NCBI GenBank assembly: GCA_949286295.1
Contig: CASECK010000186.1
Span: 1-25,241, forward strand
DNA length: 25,241 nt
Source of the DNA: an uncultured bacterium
GTDB lineage: Bacteria > Bacillota > Clostridia > Oscillospirales > Oscillospiraceae
Reading direction: 5' to 3'
Below, one piece after another: positions 1 through 7,183 of this stretch. Under the pieces are notes generated by a model. That model was given only the letters and a program-made list of their open reading frames with translations. It did not search any database and was not told the origin of the DNA. The translations under genes and the position numbers were made by a program. Position 1 is the first letter of the stretch. The number at the start of each line of letters is the position of its first letter.

Positions 1-1151
1 CCAAGGACATCTCCAAGAAGATCAAGAGCGTCAAGCGGGATAAGCAGCGGAAGGGGCAGTTCATCGGCGGCAAGCCGGTCTATGGCTATAAAATGCACCC
101 CACGGAGAAGAACAAAATCGTCATTGATGAAGAAGTGGCCCCCGTCGTCCGGCGAATTTTTGCCCTGGCCCTCTCCGGCATGAGCTGCCGGAGTATTGCC
201 GCCCTCCTCAACCGGGAGGGAATCCCCACCCCGGCCACCTACGCCCATCTCCCGGTGGCCCGGCCCGGCCCCTACACCGGCCTGTGGAGCAGCGAGCGCA
301 TCTCCGAGATGCTCCGCAACGAGACCTACACGGGCAGTATGGTCCAGGGCCGCAGGGTGAAGGTCAGCTACAAGTCCCCCAAATGCCGCAGGCAGGACCC
401 GGCCGACTGGGTGGTGGTGGAGGGCACCCACGAACCTCTGGTGGACGCGGAGGAGTTCCGGCGGGTGCGCCTGCTGCTGGACAGCCGCAGGCACACCCGC
501 AGCCGGACCTACGACTTCCCGCTGAAGGGCCTCATCTTCTGCCACGAGTGCGGCCGCCCCCTGGGGGTAATCAACCGGAGGAACGCCAGGGGAGAGGAGG
601 TGCTGTATTTCGTCTGCCGCACCTACCAGCGCTTTACCAAAGCGGGGGCGTGTACCTGCCACTGCGTCAAGGAGAGGACGGTGACCGGCGCGGTGGCGGC
701 CATGGTGCGGCGGTTGTGCCAGGCCTGTCTGGACCCCGGGGAGCTGCTGTCCATGGCCCGGGAGGCGGTGGAGCGGGCAGAGAAGGGGAGCGGGCCGGAA
801 GGGGAGCAGAGGGCCCTCCAGGCCAAGATTGACAGCCTCACCGCCAACCTGGACCGGATGTATGCCGACCGGCTCAGCGGACTGCTGCCCGAGGCGGACT
901 TCCAGCGCATTTTCGGCCGGGTCAAACTGGAGCGGCAGCGGCTGGAGGAGAAACGGCGGGCGCTGCTGGAGCAGGTCCTTCAAAGCCCAGCCCAAAGGGA
1001 GGACAGGGCCAGGGAGCTGGTGGGGCGGTTTCTCGAAACGGCAGGGGAGAGCCGGGAGGTGCTGGCCAGCCTCATTGAGCGGGTGGAACTCACAGAGGAC
1101 AAGGAGGTCATCCTTCACGTTCGCTTCCGCGAGCCGGAGGCGGTTTTTTAA
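1..1151 (+). CDS. Large serine recombinase, 3' part (5' end outside window)
   Basis: This is the C-terminal part of a large serine recombinase, the enzyme class that integrates and excises phages, conjugative elements and skin-type elements. The frame is open from base 3, so the catalytic N-terminal resolvase domain with the active serine lies upstream of the window. The first visible residues are a Lys-rich helix followed by a G-K-P-x-Y-G-Y motif, typical of the link into the Recombinase domain (PF07508). A recombinase zinc ribbon follows around bases 540-665, with CHEC and later paired Cys residues. A charged coiled-coil segment (about bases 800-1000) comes next, as in the family's C-terminal regulatory part. 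The ATG at 93 is internal and should not be used as the start. The gene is as GC-rich as its neighbours. It ends about 30 bp before a sigma-factor fragment, so it probably marks an element end. Confidence 0.93.
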   Translation, partial: KDISKKIKSVKRDKQRKGQFIGGKPVYGYKMHPTEKNKIVIDEEVAPVVRRIFALALSGMSCRSIAALLNREGIPTPATYAHLPVARPGPYTGLWSSERISEMLRNETYTGSMVQGRRVKVSYKSPKCRRQDPADWVVVEGTHEPLVDAEEFRRVRLLLDSRRHTRSRTYDFPLKGLIFCHECGRPLGVINRRNARGEEVLYFVCRTYQRFTKAGACTCHCVKERTVTGAVAAMVRRLCQACLDPGELLSMAREAVERAEKGSGPEGEQRALQAKIDSLTANLDRMYADRLSGLLPEADFQRIFGRVKLERQRLEEKRRALLEQVLQSPAQREDRARELVGRFLETAGESREVLASLIERVELTEDKEVILHVRFREPEAVF

Positions 1152-1180
1152 GCCGGCGGCGCTTGCATTAGCCGGGGGCC
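1152..1180. other. Candidate element/chromosome junction (attachment site)
   Basis: Short stretch between the recombinase stop and the point where sigma-factor coding similarity begins. Read in the frame of the downstream fragment, a TAG stop lies at 1169-1171 and the next three codons (Pro-Gly-Ala) do not fit the Ser-Arg-Ser normally found before Tyr-Val-Ser-Arg in SigK. The break in similarity therefore falls at about 1172-1181. Large serine recombinase genes often sit beside their attachment site. The exact crossover dinucleotide cannot be defined without the other end of the element. Confidence 0.5.
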
Positions 1181-1249
1181 TATGTATCCCGCATTGAGAA
1201 AAAAGCGCTGGAAAAGCTGCAGGAGGGGATGGGGGGCTGGACGCCGTGA
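1172..1249 (+). pseudogene. sigK: 3' fragment of a sporulation sigma factor, most like sigK
   Basis: From 1181 the frame reads Tyr-Val-Ser-Arg-Ile-Glu-Lys-Lys-Ala-Leu-Glu-Lys-Leu, then runs to a TGA at 1247-1249. This motif is the end of sigma-70 region 4.2, including the recognition helix, of sporulation sigma factors. SigK has YVSRIEK-[RK]-AL; SigE has YISRLEK and SigF/SigG have a QVQVSR-type sequence, so SigK fits best. The N-terminal and central regions are missing: an in-frame stop lies at 1169-1171 and a serine recombinase gene ends at 1151. Either sigK is split by an element whose far end carries the 5' part, or this is the fragment displaced when an element inserted into the 3' end of the gene. 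The fragment has no start codon or ribosome binding site of its own. Confidence 0.72.
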
Positions 1250-1389
1250 CCGGGAAAGGGAGGAAATGGACAAAACTTCAAAAAACACATAAAAATTAAA
1301 AGAATAAAGATAAAAAACAATTTTACGGAAGAAAACAAACAAAAAGTTTTATTTTATAGAAAAAATTAAATCTGGAAGGAAATTCTATA
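1250..1389. other. AT-rich gene-free stretch
   Basis: This region is strikingly A/T-rich. By direct count, 1261-1320 holds 12 G+C of 60 bases and 1321-1380 holds 13 of 60, in surroundings that are mostly above 60% G+C. It holds no credible gene: an 8-codon frame at 1266-1292 follows a GGGAGG but is too short to call. No GC-rich terminator hairpin is visible. The A-tracts just upstream of the promoter at 1390-1418 could act as an UP element or intrinsically bent DNA. Confidence 0.6.
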
Positions 1390-1418
1390 TTGCTTTTCCA
1401 CTAATTGTATAGTACAAT
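1390..1418 (+). promoter_or_regulatory. SigA-type promoter for the TAXI-TRAP genes
   Basis: TTGCTT at 1390-1395 and TACAAT at 1413-1418 are 17 bp apart, close to the vegetative consensus. The site lies about 107 bp upstream of the binding-protein start, leaving a leader of roughly 100 nt. A-rich DNA lies just upstream. Confidence 0.7.
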
Positions 1419-1425
1419 AAAGACA

Positions 1426-1494
1426 CGGACTTGGTGCAAGGTCCGCAATTTAAGGGTGGCCCCATGGGGCTTTGCCTTTCCGGTGGAAAGGCAA
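1426..1494 (+). promoter_or_regulatory. Structured 5' leader: three consecutive hairpins
   Basis: Three self-complementary elements follow one another between the promoter and the TAXI gene. The first pairs CGGAC (1426-1430) with GTCCG (1441-1445). The second is the perfect 12-bp palindrome GCCCCATGGGGC at 1459-1470. The third is a perfect 10-bp stem, TTGCCTTTCC (1472-1481) with GGAAAGGCAA (1485-1494), around a 3-nt loop. No U-tract follows, so it is not a standard intrinsic terminator. It could be an RNA-stability element, a protein-binding site or a riboswitch-like leader. I do not recognise a known riboswitch class. Confidence 0.5.
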
Positions 1495-1525
1495 AAGAAA
1501 CTATCAGGAATTGGAGGAAAGAAAC

Positions 1526-2587
1526 ATGAAAAAGAAACTTTCTCTCGCACTGTCCCTGGCCATGCTGATGAGCCTGGCGCTGACTGGCTGCAGTGGCGGG
1601 CAGCAGCCCTCCGGCGGCGGCACCTCGGGTTCCGGCGCTGGCTCCGGCTCCGGTTCCGGCGGCCAGACTGTCGCCCAGACCGTCACGGGGGGCAAGGAGG
1701 GCGGTTCCAGCCTGTACTTCACCACAGGCGGAGACCAGGGCACCTATTACGGCTTTGGCGGCGTGGTGGCCCAGAAGGTGGGCGAGGCCACCAGCACCAC
1801 CATCACCGCCATCGTGTCCGGCGGCTCCCAGGCCAACATTGAGGCCATGGAGATGGGCGACGCCCAGCTGGGCTTTGTCCAGTCCGACGTGATGGCTTAC
1901 GCCTATCAGGGCATCCGCAACTTCGAGGATGTGGGCGCCATCACCGACTTCTCCACCGTGGCCGCCCTGTACATGGAGCAGGTCCAGATTGTCACCCTCG
2001 ACCCCTCCATCAAGACCGTGGCCGACCTGGCCGGTAAAAACGGGTCCATCGGCGCTCCCGGCTCCGGCGTGTACTATAACGCCATCGACGTGCTGGCCGC
2101 CTATGACATGACCGAGGAGAGCATCAACCCCACCTATGAGGACTTCGGCACCAGCGCCGAGTCCCTCCAGGACGGCAAGATTGACGCCGCCTTCGTGGTG
2201 GCCGGCGCGCCCACCGTGGCCATCACCTCCCTTGCCACCACCAAGGATGTCAGCCTGGTCAGCCTGGACAGCGAGCACATTGCCAAGCTGCAGGAGAGCT
2301 CCCCCTATTACAGCGAGACCGTCATCCCCGCCGATACTTACGGCATGGCCAGCGACGCCACCACCGTGGCCGTGGTCGCCACCGTCATCGCCCGGGACGA
2401 TGTGTCCAACGAGGACATCTATAACTTCATGTTCGGCACCTTTGAGAACGTCGCCAGTCTGAGCGCCGCCCACGACAAGGGCGCGGAGCTGGACTTGGAA
2501 TTCGCCGCCTCCAACACCGCCGTGCCCTATCACCCCGGCGCCGCGGAGTACTTTGCGGAGAAGGGCATCGAGGTGCCCACCAAGTAA
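1526..2587 (+). CDS. TAXI-family TRAP transporter substrate-binding lipoprotein
   Basis: Extracellular binding protein of a TAXI-type TRAP transporter, 353 aa; it captures a small organic anion and hands it to the permease encoded next. Residues 1-21 are a lipoprotein signal (basic MKKK, hydrophobic core, L-T-G before Cys22), so the protein is probably lipid-anchored. A low-complexity Gly/Ser linker fills residues 23-50. The TAXI domain (PF16868) follows, with T-T-G-G-x-x-G-T-Y-Y near its start, a G-G-S-Q-A-N-I segment, and G-A-P-G-S-G-V-Y-Y-N in the middle. The start is the ATG at 1526 because GGAGG lies 8 bp upstream; an in-frame TTG at 1472 is inside a hairpin. Ligands of characterised TAXI proteins include glutamate and C4-dicarboxylates, but the substrate here cannot be read from the sequence. 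Confidence 0.93.
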   Translation: MKKKLSLALSLAMLMSLALTGCSGGQQPSGGGTSGSGAGSGSGSGGQTVAQTVTGGKEGGSSLYFTTGGDQGTYYGFGGVVAQKVGEATSTTITAIVSGGSQANIEAMEMGDAQLGFVQSDVMAYAYQGIRNFEDVGAITDFSTVAALYMEQVQIVTLDPSIKTVADLAGKNGSIGAPGSGVYYNAIDVLAAYDMTEESINPTYEDFGTSAESLQDGKIDAAFVVAGAPTVAITSLATTKDVSLVSLDSEHIAKLQESSPYYSETVIPADTYGMASDATTVAVVATVIARDDVSNEDIYNFMFGTFENVASLSAAHDKGAELDLEFAASNTAVPYHPGAAEYFAEKGIEVPTK

Positions 2588-2611
2588 GCGGAACGGGCGG
2601 TTGTGACGCCC

Positions 2612-2648
2612 GGGCGGCTGCGGCGGTCAATCTCCATCGCAGCCGCCC
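2612..2648 (+). promoter_or_regulatory. Intercistronic hairpin after the binding-protein gene
   Basis: GGGCGGCTGCG (2612-2622) pairs perfectly with CGCAGCCGCCC (2638-2648), an 11-bp stem 25 bp after the TAXI stop. Only a CTT follows, so full termination is unlikely. Hairpins in this place commonly protect the upstream message or attenuate read-through, keeping binding protein in excess over permease. Confidence 0.55.
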
Positions 2649-2682
2649 TTCGCATACTGGGTGAGCGGTGCGGCCGGTCCGC

Positions 2683-2728
2683 GGGACAGATACGTCCGCG
2701 CCTGGCGGGGCGCGGAGGTGTATGTCCC
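2683..2728 (+). promoter_or_regulatory. Second long intercistronic hairpin
   Basis: GGGACA (2683-2688) pairs with TGTCCC (2723-2728), and the inner TCCGCGCC pairs with GGCGCGGA, giving an extended stem with a small internal loop. It ends about 20 bp before the AAGGAG-type ribosome binding site of the permease gene. Together with the hairpin at 2612-2648 it fills most of the 180-bp gap between the two transporter genes. Confidence 0.5.
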
Positions 2729-2767
2729 GGGGGCGGCCCGTCGAAGCAAGGAGAAAGGAGACGAGTT

Positions 2768-4750
2768 ATGGAACCGAACGAGAAGGAGAAATTGTCCGGA
2801 ACCCAGTTGGAAGAGGATATCTCAGTCGGCACCGCGGCCGACGTGGACGAGGTCATGAAAAAGTATGACCGGGAGTCCAACACCAGGGTGTATGAGGGGT
2901 GGCAGATGTGGGTGGTCAAGACCATCATGGCCGCCTTCTCCGCCTACTGCATCTGGGCCACGCTGTTTATGACCGGTCTGCTGGAGCGCCGCCTGACCCT
3001 GTTTTTGGGTATGATTATCATCATTGGCTACCTGAACTATCCCATCAAGAAGGGGAGCGTCCGGGTCAACCATGTGCCCTTCTATGACTGGATCATTATG
3101 ATTCTGGGGGCTGGTTCCTTCTTCTATTTTGCCGTCAACGCCCAGGACATCCTGAAGCTGGCCACCCGGGTCACCAACGACCCGTTCATGGTGGCCGTGG
3201 CCATCATCGGTGTTTTGGCGCTGGTGGAGCTGTGCCGCCGCTGTGTGGGCCTGCCCATCCTGTGTGTGGCCGGTGCGCTACTGGTCTACACCTTCTACAA
3301 CGTGCGGTTCGGCAAGGTCATCTATGACCTGTTCTACACCACCAACGGCATCATGGGCACTCCCATCAAGGTCTGCTCCACCTATATCGTGGTCTTCATC
3401 ATTTTCGGCGCCTTCTTGGAGCGGACGGGTATCGCCGCTTTCTTTATCGACGTGGCAAACTCCATCGCCGGTGCCTCCGCCGGCGGGCCGGCCAAGGTGG
3501 CGGTCATCTCCTCCGCCCTGTGCGGCATGGTGTCCGGCTCCTCGGTGGGCAACACGGTGACCACCGGCTCGGTGACGATTCCCATGATGAAAAAGACCGG
3601 CTATAAGGGCGAGTTTGCCGGCGCGGTAGAGGCGGCCGCCTCCACCGGCGGTCAGATTATGCCCCCCATCATGGGGGCCGCGGCCTTCCTGATGGCCGAG
3701 TATATGGGCATCCCCTATGCCGAGGTGGCCATGAAGGCCATTCTGCCCGCCGTGCTGTACTTCACCGGCATCTACATCGCCGTCCATCTGGAGGCCATGA
3801 AGCTGGGGCTGAAGGGAATGCCCCGGGAAGAGCTGCCCAAGATGGGCAAGCTGATGAAGAAGATATACCTGCTTACCCCGCTGGTAGTGCTGGTGGTCAT
3901 GGTGACCCTGAATATGCGTACCATGCAGTTCTGCGCCTCCATCGCCATTCTCATTACCATCCTGGTGGGCCTGATCAACAAGGATGACCGCATCACCCTG
4001 ATGAAGATATTCGACGCCATGGAGGCCGGCGGCAAGGGCACAATCACCGTGGCTGTGGCCTGCGCCATGGCCGGTATCGTGGCCGGGTGCATCACCTCCA
4101 CCGGCCTTGCCTCCAAGCTGATCACCGCCATTGTGGCCGTGTCCGGCGGACACGCTATTGTGGCCCTGTTCCTGACCATGATTTGCTGTATCGTGCTGGG
4201 CATGGGCGTGCCCACCACCGCCAATTACTGCATCATGGCCTCCACCTGCGCCCCCATCCTGATTTCGCCTGAAATTGGCATCCCCGTGGTGGCGGCCCAC
4301 TTCTTCGTGTTCTACTTCGGCATCGTGGCCGACATTACTCCGCCGGTGGCTCTGGCCGCCTATGCCGGTTCCGCCATCGCCAAGTCGCCCCCCATGAAGA
4401 CGGCCCTCAACGCCACCCGTCTGGCCATTGCCGCCTTCATTGTGCCCTACATTTTCGCCTTCAGCCCCGCCATGCTCTTTGACTTTACCTCCGCGGGCAT
4501 CTCCGGGGTGATGGTCCCGGTCACCGTCGTGCAGATTTGCATCACCTCTCTGCTGGGTATCTTCGGCGTCGCCGCGGCCCTCAACGGCTATGTGTACGGG
4601 AAGCTGAATCCCCTGTTCCGGATTCTGATGGCCATCGGCGGGCTGGGGATGATGATTCCCGGTACGGTCACCGACCTGATTGGCCTGGTGCTGGTGGGCG
4701 GAACTTATCTCTACCAGCGCATGAACTATAAGCGCAGTGTGGCCGCCTGA
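2768..4750 (+). CDS. TRAP transporter permease, fused small and large subunits
   Basis: Integral membrane permease of 660 aa, the partner of the TAXI binding protein upstream; it imports the bound anion using an ion gradient. It is the fused type: an N-terminal part of several membrane helices standing for the DctQ-like small subunit is joined to a DctM-like large subunit, with hydrophobic segments from about residue 45 to the end. The DctM-like part holds G-G-Q-I-M-P-P-I-M-G near residue 295, M-G-V-P-T-T-A-N-Y and D-I-T-P-P-V-A-L-A-A-Y, all typical of the TRAP fused permease family. The first 40 residues are hydrophilic and probably cytoplasmic. The ATG at 2768 was chosen because AAGGAGAAAGGAG lies just upstream; the frame is open further 5' but without a binding site. 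The pair is probably cotranscribed from 1390-1418. Confidence 0.93.
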   Translation: MEPNEKEKLSGTQLEEDISVGTAADVDEVMKKYDRESNTRVYEGWQMWVVKTIMAAFSAYCIWATLFMTGLLERRLTLFLGMIIIIGYLNYPIKKGSVRVNHVPFYDWIIMILGAGSFFYFAVNAQDILKLATRVTNDPFMVAVAIIGVLALVELCRRCVGLPILCVAGALLVYTFYNVRFGKVIYDLFYTTNGIMGTPIKVCSTYIVVFIIFGAFLERTGIAAFFIDVANSIAGASAGGPAKVAVISSALCGMVSGSSVGNTVTTGSVTIPMMKKTGYKGEFAGAVEAAASTGGQIMPPIMGAAAFLMAEYMGIPYAEVAMKAILPAVLYFTGIYIAVHLEAMKLGLKGMPREELPKMGKLMKKIYLLTPLVVLVVMVTLNMRTMQFCASIAILITILVGLINKDDRITLMKIFDAMEAGGKGTITVAVACAMAGIVAGCITSTGLASKLITAIVAVSGGHAIVALFLTMICCIVLGMGVPTTANYCIMASTCAPILISPEIGIPVVAAHFFVFYFGIVADITPPVALAAYAGSAIAKSPPMKTALNATRLAIAAFIVPYIFAFSPAMLFDFTSAGISGVMVPVTVVQICITSLLGIFGVAAALNGYVYGKLNPLFRILMAIGGLGMMIPGTVTDLIGLVLVGGTYLYQRMNYKRSVAA

Positions 4751-4788
4751 GCGGCCCGGCTGAAACGCCCTGCGCTCCCGCGCGTCTC

Positions 4789-4821
4789 AAAGCCGCAGGC
4801 CTATTTAAGGCTTGCGGCTTT
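4789..4821 (+). terminator. Terminator-like hairpin after the TRAP permease
   Basis: AAAGCCGCAGGC (from 4789) pairs with the segment ending TGCGGCTTT (4813-4821), with one G-U pair and a TATTTA-type loop. The flanking A and T runs allow it to act in either direction. The U-tract is short. The right arm contains the -35 box of the next promoter. Confidence 0.7.
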
Positions 4822-4840
4822 GCGCTGTTTCGATTATAAT
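4812..4840 (+). promoter_or_regulatory. SigA-type promoter for the lrp-aminotransferase operon
   Basis: TTGCGG (4812-4817) and a perfect TATAAT (4835-4840) are 17 bp apart. The -35 box sits inside the 3' arm of the preceding terminator-like hairpin. The predicted start, near 4847, leaves a leader of about 50 nt before the regulator gene. Confidence 0.75.
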
Positions 4841-4895
4841 AAGAACAATATTCAACCGGGACAGCCGGAATTGAGAAACACGGGAGGGACCGACC

Positions 4896-5375
4896 ATGGA
4901 AAAGCTATTGGAGCTGCTGGAGCAGGACTGCACCATGTCCACCGCCGCGCTGGCCGCCGCTGCCGGCGTGCCCGAGGCAGAGGCAAAGGCCGCGATTCGG
5001 CGCTATGAGGACGAGCAGGTCATTCTTGGCTATCAGGCCATTATCGACTGGGACCGGGTGCGCCGGGAGACGGTCACCGCCCTGATCGAGGTCAAGGTGA
5101 CTCCCCAGTCCATCAGCGGCTTTGACCGCATTGCCGAGCGCATCTACCAGTATGACGAGGTGGAGAGTATGTATCTCATGAGCGGGGCGTTTGACCTGGC
5201 GGTCATCATCTCAGGCCGTACCCTGCGGGAGGTGGCCCAGTTTGTGGGCGAGCGGCTGTCCACCATCCAGGGGGTCACCGGCACCGCCACCCACTTCATC
5301 CTGAAAAAATATAAAGAGAAGCACCTGGTGTTCCGCCCCCGGGAGCCGGAGGAAAGGGAGTATATTTTCACATGA
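4896..5375 (+). CDS. Lrp/AsnC-family transcriptional regulator (AlaR-like)
   Basis: A 159-aa DNA-binding regulator of the feast/famine family. Residues 1-50 form a winged helix-turn-helix, here a short version, ending in a segment with D-W-D-R-V. Residues 65-150 form the AsnC/RAM ligand-binding and oligomerisation domain, with V-K-V-T-P near the start, Y-L-M-S-G-A-F-D-L in the middle and T-H-F-I-L-K-K-Y-K near the end. These motifs and the aminotransferase next door recall the B. subtilis yugG/yugH pair (alaR/alaT), where AlaR activates the alanine transaminase gene. The stop overlaps the next start (ATGA), so the two are translationally coupled. The start ATG at 4896 follows GGGAGG. It probably controls its own operon in response to an amino acid; which one is not shown by the sequence. 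Confidence 0.9.
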   Translation: MEKLLELLEQDCTMSTAALAAAAGVPEAEAKAAIRRYEDEQVILGYQAIIDWDRVRRETVTALIEVKVTPQSISGFDRIAERIYQYDEVESMYLMSGAFDLAVIISGRTLREVAQFVGERLSTIQGVTGTATHFILKKYKEKHLVFRPREPEEREYIFT

Positions 5376-6565
5376 ACTACGAAGGGATTCTCAACAGCCG
5401 GATTCAGGGCGTCAAACCCTCTGGCATCCGCAAGTTCTTTGATATTTTAGAGGAGATGACCGACGCCATCTCCCTGGGAATCGGCGAGCCGGATTTTGTC
5501 ACCCCCTGGCACATCCGGGACGCGGGCATCTACTCCCTGGAGCGGGGGCACACCAAGTACACCTCCAACGCCGGTATGCTCCAGCTGCGCCGGGAAATTG
5601 CCGCCTACTTAAACCGCCGCTTTGACCTGGAGTACGACTATGCCAGTCAGATTCTCATCACCGTGGGCGGCAGCGAGGCCATCGACCTGGCCCTCCGGGT
5701 GCTGGTGGAGCCGGGGGACGAGGTCATCATCCCCACCCCCTCCTTTGTCTGCTACGGCCCTCTCACCGAGATGGCCGGCGGCGTGCCGAAGTATGTGGAG
5801 CTGACGGTGGACAACGAGTTCCGCCTGACTGCCGAACAGCTGCGGGCGGCCATTACCAGCAAGACGAAGGCGCTGGTTTTGCCCTTCCCCTGCAACCCCA
5901 CCGGCGGCATTATGGAGCGCCGGGACCTGGAGGCCATCGAGCAGGTGCTCCGGGACACCAATATCATGGTAATCTCCGATGAAATCTACGCCGAGCTCAC
6001 CTACGGCCGGCGCCATGTGTCCCCCGCCAACCTCCCCGGGCTGTACGGGCGCACCGTGGTGGTCAACGGCTTTTCCAAGAGCCACGCCATGACCGGCTGG
6101 CGCATGGGCTATGCGTGCGCGCCCAAGCCTGTCATCGCGGCCATGACCAAGCTGCACCAGTTTGGCATTATGTCCGCTCCCACCACCAGCCAGTATGCCG
6201 CCGTGGAGGCCATGCGCAACGGCGACGGGGATATTGAGCATATGCGGGAGGAGTACGATGGCCGCCGCCGGTATTTTGTGGAAAATCTCAACCGAATCGG
6301 CCTGCCCTGCTTTGAACCTAAGGGGGCCTTCTATGTCTTTCCGGATATCCGGCCCAGCGGCCTGAGCAGCGAGGAGTTCTGCGAGTGCTTCCTGATGGAG
6401 GAGAAGGTGGCCGTGATTCCCGGCTCCGCCTTTGGACCGGGGGGAGAGGGCTTTGTCCGGGCCTGCTACGCCGCCTCCATGAAGGACATCACCCAGGCCG
6501 TGGCCCGGCTGGACAACTTTTTGAGCAATCTGCGCCGGAAGCGGGAAGGAGGGGCGGCCCTGTGA
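5372..6565 (+). CDS. PLP-dependent class I/II aminotransferase (AlaT/PatA-like)
   Basis: A cytosolic fold-type I aminotransferase of 397 aa that moves an amino group between an amino acid and a keto acid. Visible motifs are S-L-G-I-G-E-P-D near residue 35, the cofactor-contact segment with G-G-S-E-A-I-D near 110, C-N-P-T-G-G near 175, S-D-E-I-Y-A near 205, and the Schiff-base lysine Lys236 in G-F-S-K-S-H-A-M-T-G-W-R. A C-terminal arginine lies in F-V-R-A-C-Y, as expected for binding the substrate carboxylate. Length is normal. The pairing with an AlaR-like regulator and a ThrH-type phosphatase suggests an alanine, serine-related or aspartate-type reaction; alanine transaminase is the best guess, but such enzymes are hard to tell apart by sequence. 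It overlaps both neighbours by 4 bp. Confidence 0.9.
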   Translation: MNYEGILNSRIQGVKPSGIRKFFDILEEMTDAISLGIGEPDFVTPWHIRDAGIYSLERGHTKYTSNAGMLQLRREIAAYLNRRFDLEYDYASQILITVGGSEAIDLALRVLVEPGDEVIIPTPSFVCYGPLTEMAGGVPKYVELTVDNEFRLTAEQLRAAITSKTKALVLPFPCNPTGGIMERRDLEAIEQVLRDTNIMVISDEIYAELTYGRRHVSPANLPGLYGRTVVVNGFSKSHAMTGWRMGYACAPKPVIAAMTKLHQFGIMSAPTTSQYAAVEAMRNGDGDIEHMREEYDGRRRYFVENLNRIGLPCFEPKGAFYVFPDIRPSGLSSEEFCECFLMEEKVAVIPGSAFGPGGEGFVRACYAASMKDITQAVARLDNFLSNLRRKREGGAAL

Positions 6566-7161
6566 ACATCGTCTGTCTGGACCTGGAGGGAGTCCTGGTC
6601 CCGGAGATATGGATCGCCTTCTCCAAGGCCAGCGGCATTGCCGAGCTGTGCCGCACCACTCGGGACGAGCCGGATTATGATAAGCTGATGACCTGGCGGC
6701 TGTCGGTGCTGAAACAGCACGGCTTGGGGCTGAAGGATATTCAGCGCGTCATCGCCGCCATCGACCCGCTGCCTGGGGCCAGGGAGTTCCTGGACAAGCT
6801 CCGGCAGGAGACCCAGGTGGTCATCCTCAGCGACACCTTCGAGCAGTTCGCCAAGCCCCTCATGGCTAAGCTGAACTGGCCCACCCTGTTCTGCAACACC
6901 TTGGAGGTGGCCCCGGACGGGGAGATTACGGGCTACCGGATGCGCTGCGAGAAGTCCAAGCTTACCACCGTGAAGGCCCTGCAGTCCTGCGGCTTTGACA
7001 CCATCGCCGCCGGAGACAGCTTTAACGACCTGGCCATGATTCAGGCCAGCAAGGCGGGCTTTCTGTTTAAGTCCACGCCGGCCATCAAACAGGCCTACCC
7101 CCAGCTGCCCGCCTTCGAGGAGTTCGACGGCCTGCTGGAGGCCATCCGGGCGGCGCTGTAA
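6562..7161 (+). CDS. thrH: ThrH-type phosphoserine phosphatase / homoserine phosphotransferase
   Basis: A 199-aa HAD-superfamily phosphatase very like ThrH of Pseudomonas, which dephosphorylates phosphoserine and can transfer the phosphate to homoserine. HAD motif I has the ThrH form C-L-D-L-E-G-V-L-V-P-E-I-W (nucleophile Asp7, Glu9 in place of the usual second Asp). Motif II is V-V-I-L-S-D-T-F, the motif III lysine is in C-E-K-S-K, and motif IV is A-A-G-D-S-F-N-D (Asp152, Asp156). Length matches the family (about 200 aa). The start is GTG at 6562, overlapping the aminotransferase stop (GTGA); GGAGGGG lies upstream. It would make L-serine, the substrate of CysE encoded further right. Confidence 0.88.
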   Translation: MNIVCLDLEGVLVPEIWIAFSKASGIAELCRTTRDEPDYDKLMTWRLSVLKQHGLGLKDIQRVIAAIDPLPGAREFLDKLRQETQVVILSDTFEQFAKPLMAKLNWPTLFCNTLEVAPDGEITGYRMRCEKSKLTTVKALQSCGFDTIAAGDSFNDLAMIQASKAGFLFKSTPAIKQAYPQLPAFEEFDGLLEAIRAAL

Positions 7162-7183
7162 AAGACGGGGAGGAGGCGAGTCT

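Noticed and set aside
1266..1292. An 8-codon frame after a GGGAGG in the AT-rich region
   Set aside because: Far too short and without context to claim as a leader peptide; no attenuator follows directly.
1385..4300. Long minus-strand frames opposite the TRAP genes (1385-2533 and 3278-4300)
   Set aside because: Both are antisense to strong transporter genes and consist of His/Gly-rich low-complexity sequence typical of frame shadows.
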